Shown: positions 53,529 to 63,343 of the stretch, piece by piece | Position numbering within the stretch: position 1 is the stretch's first letter | Layout: every line of letters starts with the position of its first letter | Source of the DNA: Roseateles amylovorans | Lineage (GTDB): Bacteria > Pseudomonadota > Gammaproteobacteria > Burkholderiales > Burkholderiaceae_C | Assembly: GCF_025398155.2 (NCBI RefSeq) | Contig: NZ_CP104562.2 | Location: 434,001-498,000, forward strand | Direction of reading: 5' to 3' | Length of the DNA: 64,000 bases | Program-made: the position numbers and the translations under genes | The notes under the pieces: generated by a model | The model's input: the letters and a program-made list of their open reading frames with translations, nothing else | Told to the model about the DNA's origin: nothing | Databases searched by the model: none

Positions 53529-55021
53529 CAGAAACGCTCCAGTTCAGGGAAAGCCAGCACGCCACGCTGAACGTGCATGCGGCCGTATTCGGCGCAGCGG
53601 TGCAGGGTGGGAATCACCTTGCCAGGGTTGAGCAAGCCGTTCGGGTCGAAGGCCCGCTTGAGGGCCAGCATCTGTTCGCGCTCTTCGGGCGAGAACTGGA
53701 CGCACATGCTGTTGAGCTTCTCGACGCCCACGCCGTGCTCGCCGGTGACCGTGCCGCCCATGGCCACGCTGGTCTCCAGGATGTCCGCGCCGAACTGCTC
53801 ACATCGATGCAGTTGGTCGGGATCGTTGGCGTCGTAGAGGATGAGCGGATGCAGGTTGCCGTCGCCGGCATGAAAAACATTCGCACAGCGCAGTTGGTAC
53901 TTCTGTTCCATCCCCTGGATGGCCAGCAGGATGTCGGCCAGCCGCTTCCTCGGAATCGTCGAGTCCATGCACATGTAGTCCGGGCTGATGCGGCCCGAGG
54001 CCGGGAACGCGTTCTTGCGGCCGCTCCAGAACCGCAGCCGCTGCGCCTCGTTCTCGCTGACCTCGATGCCGGTGGCGCCGCTGGCGCGCAACACCGCGAT
54101 CATGCGGTCGATCTCCTCGGCCACCTCTTCCGGCGTGCCGTCGCTCTCGCAGAGCAGGATCGCCTCGGCGTTCAGGTCATAGCCGGCATGGACGAAGTCC
54201 TCCACCGCGGCCGTCATCGGCTTGTCCATCATCTCCAGACCCGCCGGGATGATGCCGGCCGCGATGATGGCGGCGACCGCATCGCCGGCTCGCCGCAGGT
54301 CGTCGAAGCTGGCCATGATGCAGCGCGCCAGTTGCGGCTTCGGTGTGAGCCGCACCACGACTTCCGTGATGATGGCCAGCATGCCTTCGCTACCGACCAC
54401 CACGCTCAGCAGATCCAGGCCCGGCACATCGAGCGCCTCGGCACCGAATTCCACTGGCTCGCCTTCGACGGTGAAGCCTCGGACCTTCAGCACGTTGTGC
54501 AAGGTCAGCCCGTATTTCAGGCAATGCACGCCGCCGGAGTTCTCGGCCACATTGCCGCCGATGGTGCAGGCGATCTGGCTGCTCGGATCCGGCGCGTAAT
54601 AAAGGCCGAAGGGCGCGGCCGCCTCGGAGATTGCGAGGTTGCGGACCCCGCATTGCACCCGGGCGAGGCGGGCCAGCGGATCCACGGCGAGGATGCGGTT
54701 GAACTTGGCCAGCGCCAGCGTCAGACCTCGGGCATGCGGCATGGCGCCGCCCGACAGGCCAGTGCCTGCGCCGCGCGCGACCACCGGCACTCCCATCGCA
54801 TGACAGCACTTGAGCACCGACGCGACCTGCGCCTCATCCTCCGGCAGGGCCACCGCGAGCGGACGCTCCCGGTAGGCGGTCAGGCCGTCGCATTCATACG
54901 GCTGGGTCTGCTCGTCCTGCCACAACAGCGCATGCGCGGGCAGGACCTCGCGCAGCGCCCGGACCAGCCGAGCCTGCTGCTCGGCCCGCTCAAGGGCGGA
55001 GGAGGGGAGCGCGGCATTCAT
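53528..55021 (-). CDS. glcD: Glycolate oxidase subunit GlcD
   Basis: This 497-residue FAD-linked oxidase subunit oxidises glycolate to glyoxylate and works with GlcE and GlcF. The FAD domain is visible in VPVVARGAGTGLSGGAMPHA and SQIACTIGGNVAENSGGVHC. The C-terminal oxidase domain includes VFHAGDGNLHPLILYD and GTVTGEHGVGVEKL, ending DPNGLLNPGKVIPT. It heads the operon. The ~270 bases upstream, between it and the FIST gene, hold no gene I can support. Confidence 0.92.
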   Translation of the reverse strand: MNAALPSSALERAEQQARLVRALREVLPAHALLWQDEQTQPYECDGLTAYRERPLAVALPEDEAQVASVLKCCHAMGVPVVARGAGTGLSGGAMPHARGLTLALAKFNRILAVDPLARLARVQCGVRNLAISEAAAPFGLYYAPDPSSQIACTIGGNVAENSGGVHCLKYGLTLHNVLKVRGFTVEGEPVEFGAEALDVPGLDLLSVVVGSEGMLAIITEVVVRLTPKPQLARCIMASFDDLRRAGDAVAAIIAAGIIPAGLEMMDKPMTAAVEDFVHAGYDLNAEAILLCESDGTPEEVAEEIDRMIAVLRASGATGIEVSENEAQRLRFWSGRKNAFPASGRISPDYMCMDSTIPRKRLADILLAIQGMEQKYQLRCANVFHAGDGNLHPLILYDANDPDQLHRCEQFGADILETSVAMGGTVTGEHGVGVEKLNSMCVQFSPEEREQMLALKRAFDPNGLLNPGKVIPTLHRCAEYGRMHVQRGVLAFPELERF

Positions 55022-55293
55022 GGCCCGAACTGTAGCCCGCGTTCACCATGCCGGTGCGCAGGGCCCCTCGATGGACGACGGGTAAAAACCCGGCTTGGGT
55101 GATGCGGCCCCGCTGGTCTGAGCGGATTCGCTACGCCGACGGCGATCCTGCCGCCCGCTGGCGATGGCGTTCAGGAGCGAGCACCGAGTGCCCCACGCCC
55201 TGCCTTGCGCCTGTCGGTTTGAGCCGGTGTCTCGTCGCTGAAGCAAGACTGATTCGCTTGCAGCTCGTCACATCTTGCCCAGGGCGGCGATGC

Positions 55294-56433
55294 TCAAGGC
55301 TCCAGAAAGACCGTGAGCACGCCGGTGTAGCCGTGCAACCTTGCATGGGCAATCTCGCCATTGGCGAAGAAGCCGATCAGCGGCACCTCGCCTAGCGCAT
55401 GTTGGACCCATTGGAGTTCCGCCGACGGCGTGCCGAAATGCGGCCCCCCGCGGCCCGTGCAACTCACATAGATGGCGCCGGCCATGCGGGCGCCGCGCTC
55501 CTCGGCTTCGGCGCGAATTTCGGTGCAGATGCGCACCAGGTCGCGACGGGCGGCGTCCGGATGGCGTTCGCAAAAGCTCAGCAACTCGCCCTGGCGCAGC
55601 TGCTCGGCGACCGCGACGCCGCGTCGTGCCGGATCCAGACCGACCAGATGCCGCACCCGCACCTCGGGACCGTACTCCCGGCGTGCACCCGGTGCGTCGC
55701 TCAAGCCGACCAGCGTGCGGCGGAACAGCGGCATCGCCTGCCGCAGGGTGGTGGTTTCGCCGGTGAAGGCGGGGAGTTTCAGGTCCTCCAGCAGGGCATC
55801 CAGCGCGGGCTGGCCGTCCAGTTCGGTGACCAGGGGACCGTCGCTGGCGGTGACCCGTCGCTCCCGGCCCAGCGGCTGGCAACCCTGGCTGACGCGTGAG
55901 ATCCAGCTCACCCCCGGCCCCAGGGCCAGGCCGGACAGGCCGCCTTCGACCACGTCGTCGGCGATCTGCACCGCAGACGAACGGCCGCTCACCAGCCCGC
56001 CGAACACATAACCACTGCTGCAGCGCTGGGCGAGTTCGGTGATCAGTTCCTGGAGATCCGGGGTGCCGCCATCGGCATGCATCAGCAGGCTTCGGGCGCC
56101 GAAGTCGGCCGCCAGGGGATGACGACCGGAAAAGATGCGCCACTGCGTCGGCGGCAGATCACAGACCATCAGCGCCAGGGCCGGCTCGGCGAAGTACTCG
56201 ACGCCGGAGGCACAGACCGCCAAGGCCGATGCGCCGACCCAGCCGCAGCCGGGCCAGCGCAGGCGAACTTCGTCCAGCAACGCCTGCGCATGCGGCACAT
56301 AGTCTTCGGACAGATACAGGAAGCCCAGCGTGGGCGCCATGCCCGCACGCTGACCGTCGATCTGCGCGCCGGCCAATGCGAGGGCCATGTGCGGATCGGG
56401 GTGGGTGGCGTGGGCCTGGATGAAACGAGGCAT
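55294..56433 (-). CDS. FIST-domain sensory protein
   Basis: This 379-residue soluble protein has FIST N (about 35-220: TLGFLYLSEDYVPHAQALLD, GWVGASALAVCASG) and FIST C (about 225-360: LRQGELLSFCERHPDAARRD, AGAIYVSCTGRGGPHFG, VPLIGFFANGEIA). FIST domains are thought to bind small ligands such as amino acids for signal transduction. No kinase or cyclase is fused or adjacent, so it would act with a separate partner. Confidence 0.85.
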   Translation of the reverse strand: MPRFIQAHATHPDPHMALALAGAQIDGQRAGMAPTLGFLYLSEDYVPHAQALLDEVRLRWPGCGWVGASALAVCASGVEYFAEPALALMVCDLPPTQWRIFSGRHPLAADFGARSLLMHADGGTPDLQELITELAQRCSSGYVFGGLVSGRSSAVQIADDVVEGGLSGLALGPGVSWISRVSQGCQPLGRERRVTASDGPLVTELDGQPALDALLEDLKLPAFTGETTTLRQAMPLFRRTLVGLSDAPGARREYGPEVRVRHLVGLDPARRGVAVAEQLRQGELLSFCERHPDAARRDLVRICTEIRAEAEERGARMAGAIYVSCTGRGGPHFGTPSAELQWVQHALGEVPLIGFFANGEIAHARLHGYTGVLTVFLEP

Positions 56434-56496
56434 GAACGGCCCTCGGTGAACAACGGAAAAGGTGGAAATGCCTGGCGGCCTGGTGGGGCCAGGGGA

Positions 56497-57645
56497 TCAG
56501 GAGGTGCGACGGGTGGGCGATGCGCCCTTACCCTTGGCGGCGCCAGCCTTGCGTGTCGCCGGCCGAGCCTTGGCGGCGGAGGCCGGCTGCGTCTTGGCGG
56601 TCCTGGCGGTCTTGGCGGTTTTGCTGTCGCTGCCCGCCTTGCCAACTTTGGAAGAAGCCTTGGGTGGCGCGCCGGCGGCCTTCCTGCCAGCCGCCGGCGC
56701 GGCTTTGCGCGCCGGCGTGGCCGTGCCTGCGCCGCTGTCTGAGTCATGGGACGCCGCCGGGGACGACGACGCGCTCGCGCCCGCCGCACCGCGAGACGTG
56801 CTGCGGGCGGTCTGGGTGCTGTTCAGGGGGCCATTCGCCGCCTGCCGGGCAACTTTCGCCGCCACCTGGGTGGCCTGGCTCATCATTTCGCCAGGCATGG
56901 CGGCCGCTTTGCGCAGGGTTTCGCCTGCGGCATCGATGCCTTGCTTGACCATGGTGCTGGCCATGTGGCGAGCGGCTTCGGTGCCCGGGTCCTTCATCGC
57001 CTGGGTGGCGAGCTGGGTGAACTGCTGGGTGAGCGCATTCCACCACTGCATCGGATCGACCGCCGCGGCGGCGGGCTTCGGCGGCGCCTTCTGGCTGTCG
57101 CTGCCGGCATCCGTACTGGCGCGGGGGCCGGCCTCGCCCGGATCGTCGGTGCGGCCCGCTTCGCTGGCTTCAGGCGCGCCGGTCGTCTGAGTGTCAGGTT
57201 CCGGCGTGGCCTTGGCGGCGGGCGCCGTCGCACCGGCGGCGCTTGTGCCCGCGGCGGCGGCCCTGCCCGACATACCGGCCATGCCCGCCGCGGCCGCCTT
57301 GGCCGCCGCCGCCCCGGCCTGGGTGGCGCTGGTCCAGGGGTCCGGGAAGGGCGCCGCCTTGAGGGCGCTCTTCAGGTCGGTCATCGGCACGTTCATCGCC
57401 TGCAAGGTGGACAAGGTCATCCGCTGCACTTCCAGCGCCTGGATGGTGGCCGCCAGCATGCGGGCGTTCTGTTCAAGCCAGAACTGGACCGTGCGAAGTT
57501 CTTCGATGCGCTTGTCCAGCTCCTGGGGATTGAGCGTGGGCGCGACCCATTGATTGAAGCCCGGAATCGCCGCACCGGCGTTTTTCACCAGGCCTTGGAG
57601 AAAGTCGAACCCGGGCACGAATTTGCTGAAGCTGGCTTCGGTCAT
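56497..57645 (-). CDS. phaM: PHA granule regulatory protein PhaM
   Basis: This 382-residue protein starts at ATG 57645 with GAGGAG just upstream. The first ~115 residues are the PhaM domain (PGFDFLQGLVKNAG, LDKRIEELRTVQFWLEQNAR, LEVQRMTLSTLQAM). PhaM binds PHA synthase, granules and DNA, and spreads granules to daughter cells in Ralstonia eutropha. The tail after residue 290 is a histone-H1-like Ala/Lys/Pro repeat region (TPARKAAPAAGRKAAG, SKTAKTARTAKTQPASAAKA), which fits DNA binding. The long Ala/Gly/Pro linker makes it longer than typical PhaM. Confidence 0.85.
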   Translation of the reverse strand: MTEASFSKFVPGFDFLQGLVKNAGAAIPGFNQWVAPTLNPQELDKRIEELRTVQFWLEQNARMLAATIQALEVQRMTLSTLQAMNVPMTDLKSALKAAPFPDPWTSATQAGAAAAKAAAAGMAGMSGRAAAAGTSAAGATAPAAKATPEPDTQTTGAPEASEAGRTDDPGEAGPRASTDAGSDSQKAPPKPAAAAVDPMQWWNALTQQFTQLATQAMKDPGTEAARHMASTMVKQGIDAAGETLRKAAAMPGEMMSQATQVAAKVARQAANGPLNSTQTARSTSRGAAGASASSSPAASHDSDSGAGTATPARKAAPAAGRKAAGAPPKASSKVGKAGSDSKTAKTARTAKTQPASAAKARPATRKAGAAKGKGASPTRRTS

Positions 57646-57965
57646 GGAGTCTCCTCAAAAGCGCGCCGTGTGCGGCGGATGCTGGGATCGTACGTCTTGG
57701 CGTCGCTTCGACACGTCACCCTTCTAATGTGACGTGCAAGACCGGGCGGTTCGACCTTGACCCGGTGCCGCTCGATGTCCGGAGCTCGGCATCCGCATGG
57801 CGCTGCCCGCCTGGGCCACTCGCGCCGACTGCCGCCAGGTCGGTTCCACCATCTCGCTGCCGTCAACTCGATGGCGGCGCCTCGCTGCCGGCGTCATCGT
57901 GCTGCGGTGCAGCACCTCGGCCGGATGGCCGACGCCATGATTCAGCCTCACGCGAAGGCTCAGCC
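57646..57965. other. Intergenic region without supported gene
   Basis: I see no convincing gene, terminator or repeat in these 320 bases. It separates the phaM and marC genes, both on the - strand, and presumably contains the phaM promoter. Confidence 0.4.
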
Positions 57966-58628
57966 TCAGAGCGGCAGATGGTTCAGGTCGGCCCAGCCGG
58001 TCCACAAGATCTGGATGCCGATGCACAGCAGCACGAAGGCCATCAGCCGCATCATGACCAAGGTACCCACTTCGCCCATGCGCATCAGCAGTCGACCGCC
58101 GTTGCGATACACCAGGTAGACCACTGCGGCGGTGATGGCCGCGCCGATGGCCGCCACACCGGCGCCCATCAGATACGGCAGCGGCGAGCGCGGCAGCTGC
58201 GCGCCCAGGGCAATGGCCGCCGCAATGGAGCCGGGGCCGGTGGTCAGCGGAAAGGTGATCGGGAAGAAGCTGCGGCGAACGATCTCGGCTTCGCTCAGGT
58301 CGGTGTTGGCGCTCTCGGCGACGGCGGTCTGCACATCGTCGGTCTCGTTGCGGGTCAGCATCACCCAGGCGCTGTAGGCCACCAGCAGGCCGCCGCCCAC
58401 CCGCACCACCGGCAGCGAGATGCCGAACATGTCCAGCACATAAGTGCCGACCAGCATCGACGCCATGATCACCACCCAGCCGTTGACCGCCACCTGGCGC
58501 GACAGCCGCTTCAGCACACGGTCATTGCCACCGGCGGCATTGATGACGATCGGGGCGACCCCGACCGGGTTGATGATCGGCAGCAGGGTCAGAGGCACCA
58601 GAAACAGCAGCTGCAAGAAGGTGGGCAT
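57966..58628 (-). CDS. MarC-family membrane protein
   Basis: This 220-residue protein has about six spans and the MarC pattern: FLVPLTLLPIINPVGVAPIV at the N-terminus, VRVGGGLLVAYSAWVMLTR, FFPITFPLTTGPGSIAAAI and a final MAFVLLCIGIQILW. The family was once linked to multiple antibiotic resistance, but its function is unknown. The start at 58628 is chosen because the family begins just before the first span; an ATG nine codons upstream is possible. Confidence 0.85.
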   Translation of the reverse strand: MPTFLQLLFLVPLTLLPIINPVGVAPIVINAAGGNDRVLKRLSRQVAVNGWVVIMASMLVGTYVLDMFGISLPVVRVGGGLLVAYSAWVMLTRNETDDVQTAVAESANTDLSEAEIVRRSFFPITFPLTTGPGSIAAAIALGAQLPRSPLPYLMGAGVAAIGAAITAAVVYLVYRNGGRLLMRMGEVGTLVMMRLMAFVLLCIGIQILWTGWADLNHLPL

Positions 58629-58718
58629 CGCGTCCAAGCGGGGCTCCGGATACAAAAGAAATGAGAAGGCGATGCGCGGCCGATGCCGACATCAACCGGT
58701 CAGTGTGCCGCAATTGCG

Positions 58719-59996
58719 TCAGCGTGCCGACGGTGGATGCACCAGGGTGACCTCGAAGCCGCGTTGACGCAGCAGGTCGGGCAGCGCCTGCGGTCCGGTC
58801 ATGTGCAGCGCGCCGACGGCGACCAGCAGGGTCTGGTCCTTGCGGTGCAGGTTCGACACGCGTTCCGCCAGGGCCGGATTGCGGCCGTCATTGAGCCGGG
58901 TGAGTGCGGCGCGGTCCCGGGCGTCGGCCACACAGTCGCACCAGGACTCGTATTGCGACAACCGGCGCAGGTCGCCGCGCTCCCAGGCGGTGACCAGTTC
59001 ATTGAGCATGCGCATGAGCGGCTTGGGACGCTCCAGTTGACGCAAGCCGGCGTGCAGTTCGTGGCGCGCCTCGTCCGGGTCCTCCGGCAGCAGCACCTCC
59101 AACTGGCTTTGCAGCGTTTCCAGCGCCAGCACCGGCAGGCTGCGATCGCGCGCCCAACGGCTGAGCAGCATCTCCTGGCCGTAGCGCACATCCATGCCCA
59201 GGGTGCGGGCCCGCATCAAGGTGAAGGTGCTGAGCCGCAGCAAGGGATGCAACGCCTCGACCGCTTGCGGGGCCACGCACACCGCGCGGGCCTGGGCGGC
59301 CATGCGGTCACGCAGGCCGGCGTCCAGGCTCAGCTCGGGCAGCGGAGGCATCCGCCATGCCGCAGGATCCAGCGGGTCCAGTTCCAGCGCCAGCGCATCC
59401 ACCTGGTCCAGCGCCGCCTTGAGCCTGGGGCCCGGAGCCGCCCAGGAGGGGCGTCCCAGGTGCAGGCTGGCATAGAGGTAGGAGGTGCGGCCATCGCGTT
59501 GGAGCGTCCACAACAGGCCGCGGTCCTTGGCCTGTGCCAGGAGTTGTTCTTGCGCCAGCGGTTCAGGCTCGGGCGGGCATTGCAGCGCGGGTTGCGGTGC
59601 AGGGGGTGGCACGGGTTGCCGGAGCGGCGCGGCCCAGAGGGCGCCGGCGCTCACGGCCAGACCGAGGGCCGCCACCGTGGCACGCCCAACCGATCTCGGT
59701 GAGATCCAGCGGGTTCGGGCGGCGGGCGTGTGGCGCGGCCGGTCCAGGACGGCGTCTTCGTGTCGGGTCACGGACCGGGTGCCGCGTGTGTTGCTGGAGA
59801 TCGCGCCCAAACCGGCGATGCATGCGGTGAGGATGGCGTGAAGATGATCCGTGACGAGTGCACCCAGGTGGGTGAGCCCGGTGCCCGACCGGCGGGCGTC
59901 GGTTGGACGTGTGACAACTTCGCCGCCGACGGCGCGTTTGGCAGAGAAACGATGCATGGCGCCACGATGCCACAGTTCCGTGGCCGCTCCTGTCAT
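58719..59996 (-). CDS. TraB/GumN-family protein
   Basis: The TraB/GumN domain (Tiki-like metalloprotease fold) lies in the C-terminal ~280 residues: LWTLQRDGRTSYLYASLHLGR (HLG substrate/metal motif), DQVDALALELDPLD, and the late NPALAERVSNLHRKD with LLVAVGALHMTGPQAL, which contains the second metal motif. A hydrophobic span (VGRATVAALGLAVSAGALWA) suggests export or anchoring. The start is uncertain: ATG 59996 overlaps the upstream AAA gene (ATGA), while GTG 59771 would put the signal at the true N-terminus. Confidence 0.75.
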   Translation of the reverse strand: MTGAATELWHRGAMHRFSAKRAVGGEVVTRPTDARRSGTGLTHLGALVTDHLHAILTACIAGLGAISSNTRGTRSVTRHEDAVLDRPRHTPAARTRWISPRSVGRATVAALGLAVSAGALWAAPLRQPVPPPAPQPALQCPPEPEPLAQEQLLAQAKDRGLLWTLQRDGRTSYLYASLHLGRPSWAAPGPRLKAALDQVDALALELDPLDPAAWRMPPLPELSLDAGLRDRMAAQARAVCVAPQAVEALHPLLRLSTFTLMRARTLGMDVRYGQEMLLSRWARDRSLPVLALETLQSQLEVLLPEDPDEARHELHAGLRQLERPKPLMRMLNELVTAWERGDLRRLSQYESWCDCVADARDRAALTRLNDGRNPALAERVSNLHRKDQTLLVAVGALHMTGPQALPDLLRQRGFEVTLVHPPSAR

Positions 59997-62368
59997 CCCG
60001 TTGGGGGAGTGTCCGGGGGAAGGTCGGCCCGGAAACCCATCGAGCGTCGCTGTCGGACCTCCGGCTTGACCCGATGTTCGGCTTCCAGCAAGGTCAGGAA
60101 CTCGTCGGGCGACAAGGGCTCGCCGAGGACCTCCGCCTGTTGCCTCACCGCCGCAAAATCGCCGGGTGTCAGCTGGTCCATCCGGGCCAGACGGTCGGTC
60201 CAGGGCCCTGTGGCGGCAACCCCGGTCTCCAACGAGAACATTCGCTCCCGCTGGTCCGGCCGCAACGGCTTGAATCGGATCTTGAAGCTGAAGCGCCGCA
60301 GGGCGGCCTCGTCCAGGTCGTCGAACGCATTGGTGGTGCATATGAACAGCCCGGAAAACCGCTCCATGCCGGCCAACATCTGATTGACCTCGCTGACCTC
60401 GTAATGGCGCTCGGCCATGCGGCGACTGCGCAGGAAGCTGTCGGCTTCGTCCAGCAGCAGCAAGGCGTTTTCCTGGGCGGCGGCTTCGAACATCCGGGCC
60501 ATGTTCTGCTCGGTCTCGCCGACATACTTGCTCATCAGGTCACTGGCCAGACGCACCATCAACGGCCGTTGAAGCTCGGCGGCGATGTGCTCGGCCAGGG
60601 CCGTCTTTCCGCTGCCCGGCGGGCCGTAGAAGCACAGGTTGCCCATGCCGCGGCGGCGCAGCGCTTCCACCAGGCGCGGCAACTCGAAGCGGGATTCGCA
60701 GTGAATGAGGTCCAGCGCATAACGCGGCGCCGGACTGCGCCGACCCTGTCCGCCATCGCCTTGACCCAGCGCCTTGTCCGCATGGGCGAGCTGGCGGGTG
60801 ATCAGCTGTTCGTTGAGGGCGGCGTCGCCCGCAGGACTGGACACGCCCACAGGACTGGAAAGGCCCGCCGCGTTGCCGGCCCCACCGGCGAGCCGCGCAA
60901 AGCGCACGGCGGTGCGGATCTGCGCGGGCGTCAGTCCGCGACGCTCGGAGAGGCGTTCGGCCAGGCCGTCCGGCACCGGCAGTCCGGCCAGGGCCTTGCG
61001 CACCAGGCCCAGACGCGCGCCGGGCGGCGGGGACTTGAGTTCGAGGTGATATTGGAAGCGCCGACGGAAGGCCGGATCGATGTGTTCGATGCGGTTGGTG
61101 ATCCACACCACCGGCACCGGATTGCTCTCCAGGATCTGGTTCACCCAGGCCTTGCCGTTGACCGACATCGGCACCGGTGCCTCCAGCGCGGCATCCAGCC
61201 GCGCCATCAGCTGGGCCGCATCGCCGCTGAGATGCGGGAAGACGTCTTCCACCTCGTCGAACAGCAGGGCGACCTCGGGGCTCGCTTTCAGGAAGACCTG
61301 GCTGATCTGCAGCGAGCGGTAGCGGTCTCGACCGCTGAGGGCATTGCCATCGCGATCGGACGATTCCACTTCATAGAGCGACAGCCCCGCTTCGCTGGCG
61401 GCGACCTTCGCCAGTTCGGTCTTGCCGGTGCCGGGCGGCCCGTAGAGCAGGATGTTCACACCGGCTTGTCGCTGCGTGACCGCATTGCGCAGCAAGGTGC
61501 CGATGATCCGCAACTCATCGGCGATGAAATCGAAGTCGGCACCTTGCAGCTCGCTCTGCGCGACCGGCCGGGTGAAGACCGCCATCAGCTCCTGCGGACC
61601 GCCGTACTCGCGCATCAGCACCGGCGGAAGCTGTTCGCTGACCTTCATCAGATCGGAGAGATCGGTGATGTTGTGCTCGGCAATCAGGTTCTCGACCATG
61701 CCGACGCGCTCCAGGCGCGATCCCACCCGCAGCGCTTCGGCCACCTCATGCGCCTGGACACCGGCTACATCGGCGATGGCGGTGAAGGCTTCCTGCGCGG
61801 TGTTGACCTTGAATTCGACCAACGCGCCGCGCAGGTCGCGCTGATAACGCGCCAGGGTGCCATACAACAGCAGCGCGCGTTCGGCAGCATTGAGCTGCAG
61901 CAGGCGACCCAGGGCAGCGATGTTCTGCTGCACCAGCGTGGATTCACGTTGCAGCTGCAGTTCCAGGGTCTCGCAGCTGCAGGCCAGCAGGGCGAGGAGG
62001 TCTTTCGGCGCGTCCTTGACGTATTCATCGAGGTAGAAGAACAGCGTCGTCTCGGCGAACGGTCCGCGCCACAGGCCGTGGCGGTTGAGGAAGGCGACGT
62101 CGCTCAACGCCTCGTGACCCGACCACTGCGTGTGGCCGGCGCAGCGGCGCGACAGATAGGTGCGCAGTCGCGCCAGCACATCGGGGGGCCAGACCAGATG
62201 GCGGGCGGTGAGCGCCAGGAGGCCGCTGAGGTCGCGGCGCGCATTGAAGCGATTGGCGTGGCGGACCGTGAGCGTCAGCACGAAGTGCGAGCACATGCGG
62301 TCGAGCACCGGGCTGTCATGAAGGCCCGGGGTCATCAGCGGCAGGGGCGAGCGCTTGGCCATGGGCAT
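59993..62368 (-). CDS. Tandem AAA ATPase
   Basis: This 791-residue soluble protein has a long helical N-terminal domain (about 1-280) and two AAA modules. Module 1 has Walker A YGPPGTGKTE (about 309-318), Walker B VALLFDEVED (about 366-375) and the sensor TNRIEHIDPAFRRRF. Module 2 has YGPPGSGKTA (about 581-590), LLLLDEADSF (about 637-646) and TTNAFDDLDEAALRRFSFKI. The pattern is Cdc48/ClpA-like remodelling without a protease domain. The start is probably 62368; a more distant in-frame start exists. The TraB/GumN gene overlaps its stop by four bases, which hints at a functional pair. Confidence 0.8.
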   Translation of the reverse strand: MPMAKRSPLPLMTPGLHDSPVLDRMCSHFVLTLTVRHANRFNARRDLSGLLALTARHLVWPPDVLARLRTYLSRRCAGHTQWSGHEALSDVAFLNRHGLWRGPFAETTLFFYLDEYVKDAPKDLLALLACSCETLELQLQRESTLVQQNIAALGRLLQLNAAERALLLYGTLARYQRDLRGALVEFKVNTAQEAFTAIADVAGVQAHEVAEALRVGSRLERVGMVENLIAEHNITDLSDLMKVSEQLPPVLMREYGGPQELMAVFTRPVAQSELQGADFDFIADELRIIGTLLRNAVTQRQAGVNILLYGPPGTGKTELAKVAASEAGLSLYEVESSDRDGNALSGRDRYRSLQISQVFLKASPEVALLFDEVEDVFPHLSGDAAQLMARLDAALEAPVPMSVNGKAWVNQILESNPVPVVWITNRIEHIDPAFRRRFQYHLELKSPPPGARLGLVRKALAGLPVPDGLAERLSERRGLTPAQIRTAVRFARLAGGAGNAAGLSSPVGVSSPAGDAALNEQLITRQLAHADKALGQGDGGQGRRSPAPRYALDLIHCESRFELPRLVEALRRRGMGNLCFYGPPGSGKTALAEHIAAELQRPLMVRLASDLMSKYVGETEQNMARMFEAAAQENALLLLDEADSFLRSRRMAERHYEVSEVNQMLAGMERFSGLFICTTNAFDDLDEAALRRFSFKIRFKPLRPDQRERMFSLETGVAATGPWTDRLARMDQLTPGDFAAVRQQAEVLGEPLSPDEFLTLLEAEHRVKPEVRQRRSMGFRADLPPDTPPTG

Positions 62369-62814
62369 GGCGATCGGGCTTTCAGGTGGCGACGTGGGCG
62401 GAACCCGAGGCCCCGGACCCGGGCGCCCCACCACGGCGGACCGCGTGGCCGCCCCATCTTGGCGCAGCCGAAGACGCTAGACAAGTCCCGCACGGGTGGC
62501 GGGCGTCCCTGGGATCAGTGGATGGCTCGGCGGTCTGGCGGCATCGACAGTGCGCCGGGGATGCGCTTCCCATCGAGGCTGGAGATGCGCAAAGGCCCGC
62601 GATGGCGGGCCCTTTGGTGCACCAGATGTCGGTGCTCAGGTACTTCGGTGCTTAAGTGCTTCAGTGCGTTGCTCGTCTGAATCGATGCGTTGCACCGATG
62701 CCGGGCACCGATGCGTTCGACGACTGCCTTGGCCGGATGACCTGCACCGATGCGGGATGCACCGAGGGGGTCATCACCTCATGCCGAGGGGCACTCGATG
62801 CATGCGCCGTGCGC
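62369..62814. other. Intergenic region with a hairpin and GCACCGATGC repeats
   Basis: There is no supported gene in these ~450 bases. A hairpin GGCCCGC-GATG-GCGGGCC at 62594-62611, with short T-runs on both sides, could terminate the DUF3567 transcript coming from the right. Three exact copies of GCACCGATGC occur at 62692, 62705 and 62744. Confidence 0.5.
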
Positions 62815-63102
62815 TCAGTGCATCACCACCGGCTGTTGGCCGAGGCAGGCGTAGCGCGAGATGAAGGCGTCCAGGTCATCGACATCAGGCCCTTGTTCGA
62901 TCAGCGCCTCGACGCCTTCCTGGAATTGTTGTGCCAGGGCGCCCTCGATGAAGATTTCCTTGCGGCTGAACTTGTCCACGATCTCGAAGCCGTCGCGTTG
63001 CAGCGGCGGGTGATCGGGATGCCGGGTGTCACTCAGCGTCGGTGCGACTTCCACATCGAACTGGACCACGATGTAGCTGGGTGAGTCGTAGAGCATGTGC
63101 AT
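62815..63102 (-). CDS. DUF3567 protein
   Basis: This 95-residue protein starts MHMLYDSPSYIVVQFDVE and contains GFEIVDKFSRKEIFIEGALA and a final ACLGQQPVVMH, all typical of DUF3567, a small family I know from Burkholderiales. AAGGAG lies just before the ATG. The function is unknown; it is a useful taxonomic marker. Confidence 0.85.
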   Translation of the reverse strand: MHMLYDSPSYIVVQFDVEVAPTLSDTRHPDHPPLQRDGFEIVDKFSRKEIFIEGALAQQFQEGVEALIEQGPDVDDLDAFISRYACLGQQPVVMH

Positions 63103-63343
63103 AAGGACTCCTTTGAATCAGGAGTTATGGTCTGAAGCGCCGGATTCAAGCCCGTCGCTTTCAACCAGAACACGACCCCATGGTGGCAGAACTTGCGAAG
63201 GGCACCGCAAGCATATGTGGTGCCAACCGCACAAAGTTCACGACTGATGCCCGCCGTGGCGGCTTTTACATTGCGATGCGTCTCTCTTGGCAATCGGACG
63301 GCCCACTCGCCCCTGGCGTGCGGATCGTGGAGGGCGGGCCGGT

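Noticed and set aside
60074..62680. Long + strand reading frame (868 codons) opposite the tandem AAA gene
   Set aside because: It is a shadow of a clearly coding strand with two intact AAA modules, and it has no recognisable domain.
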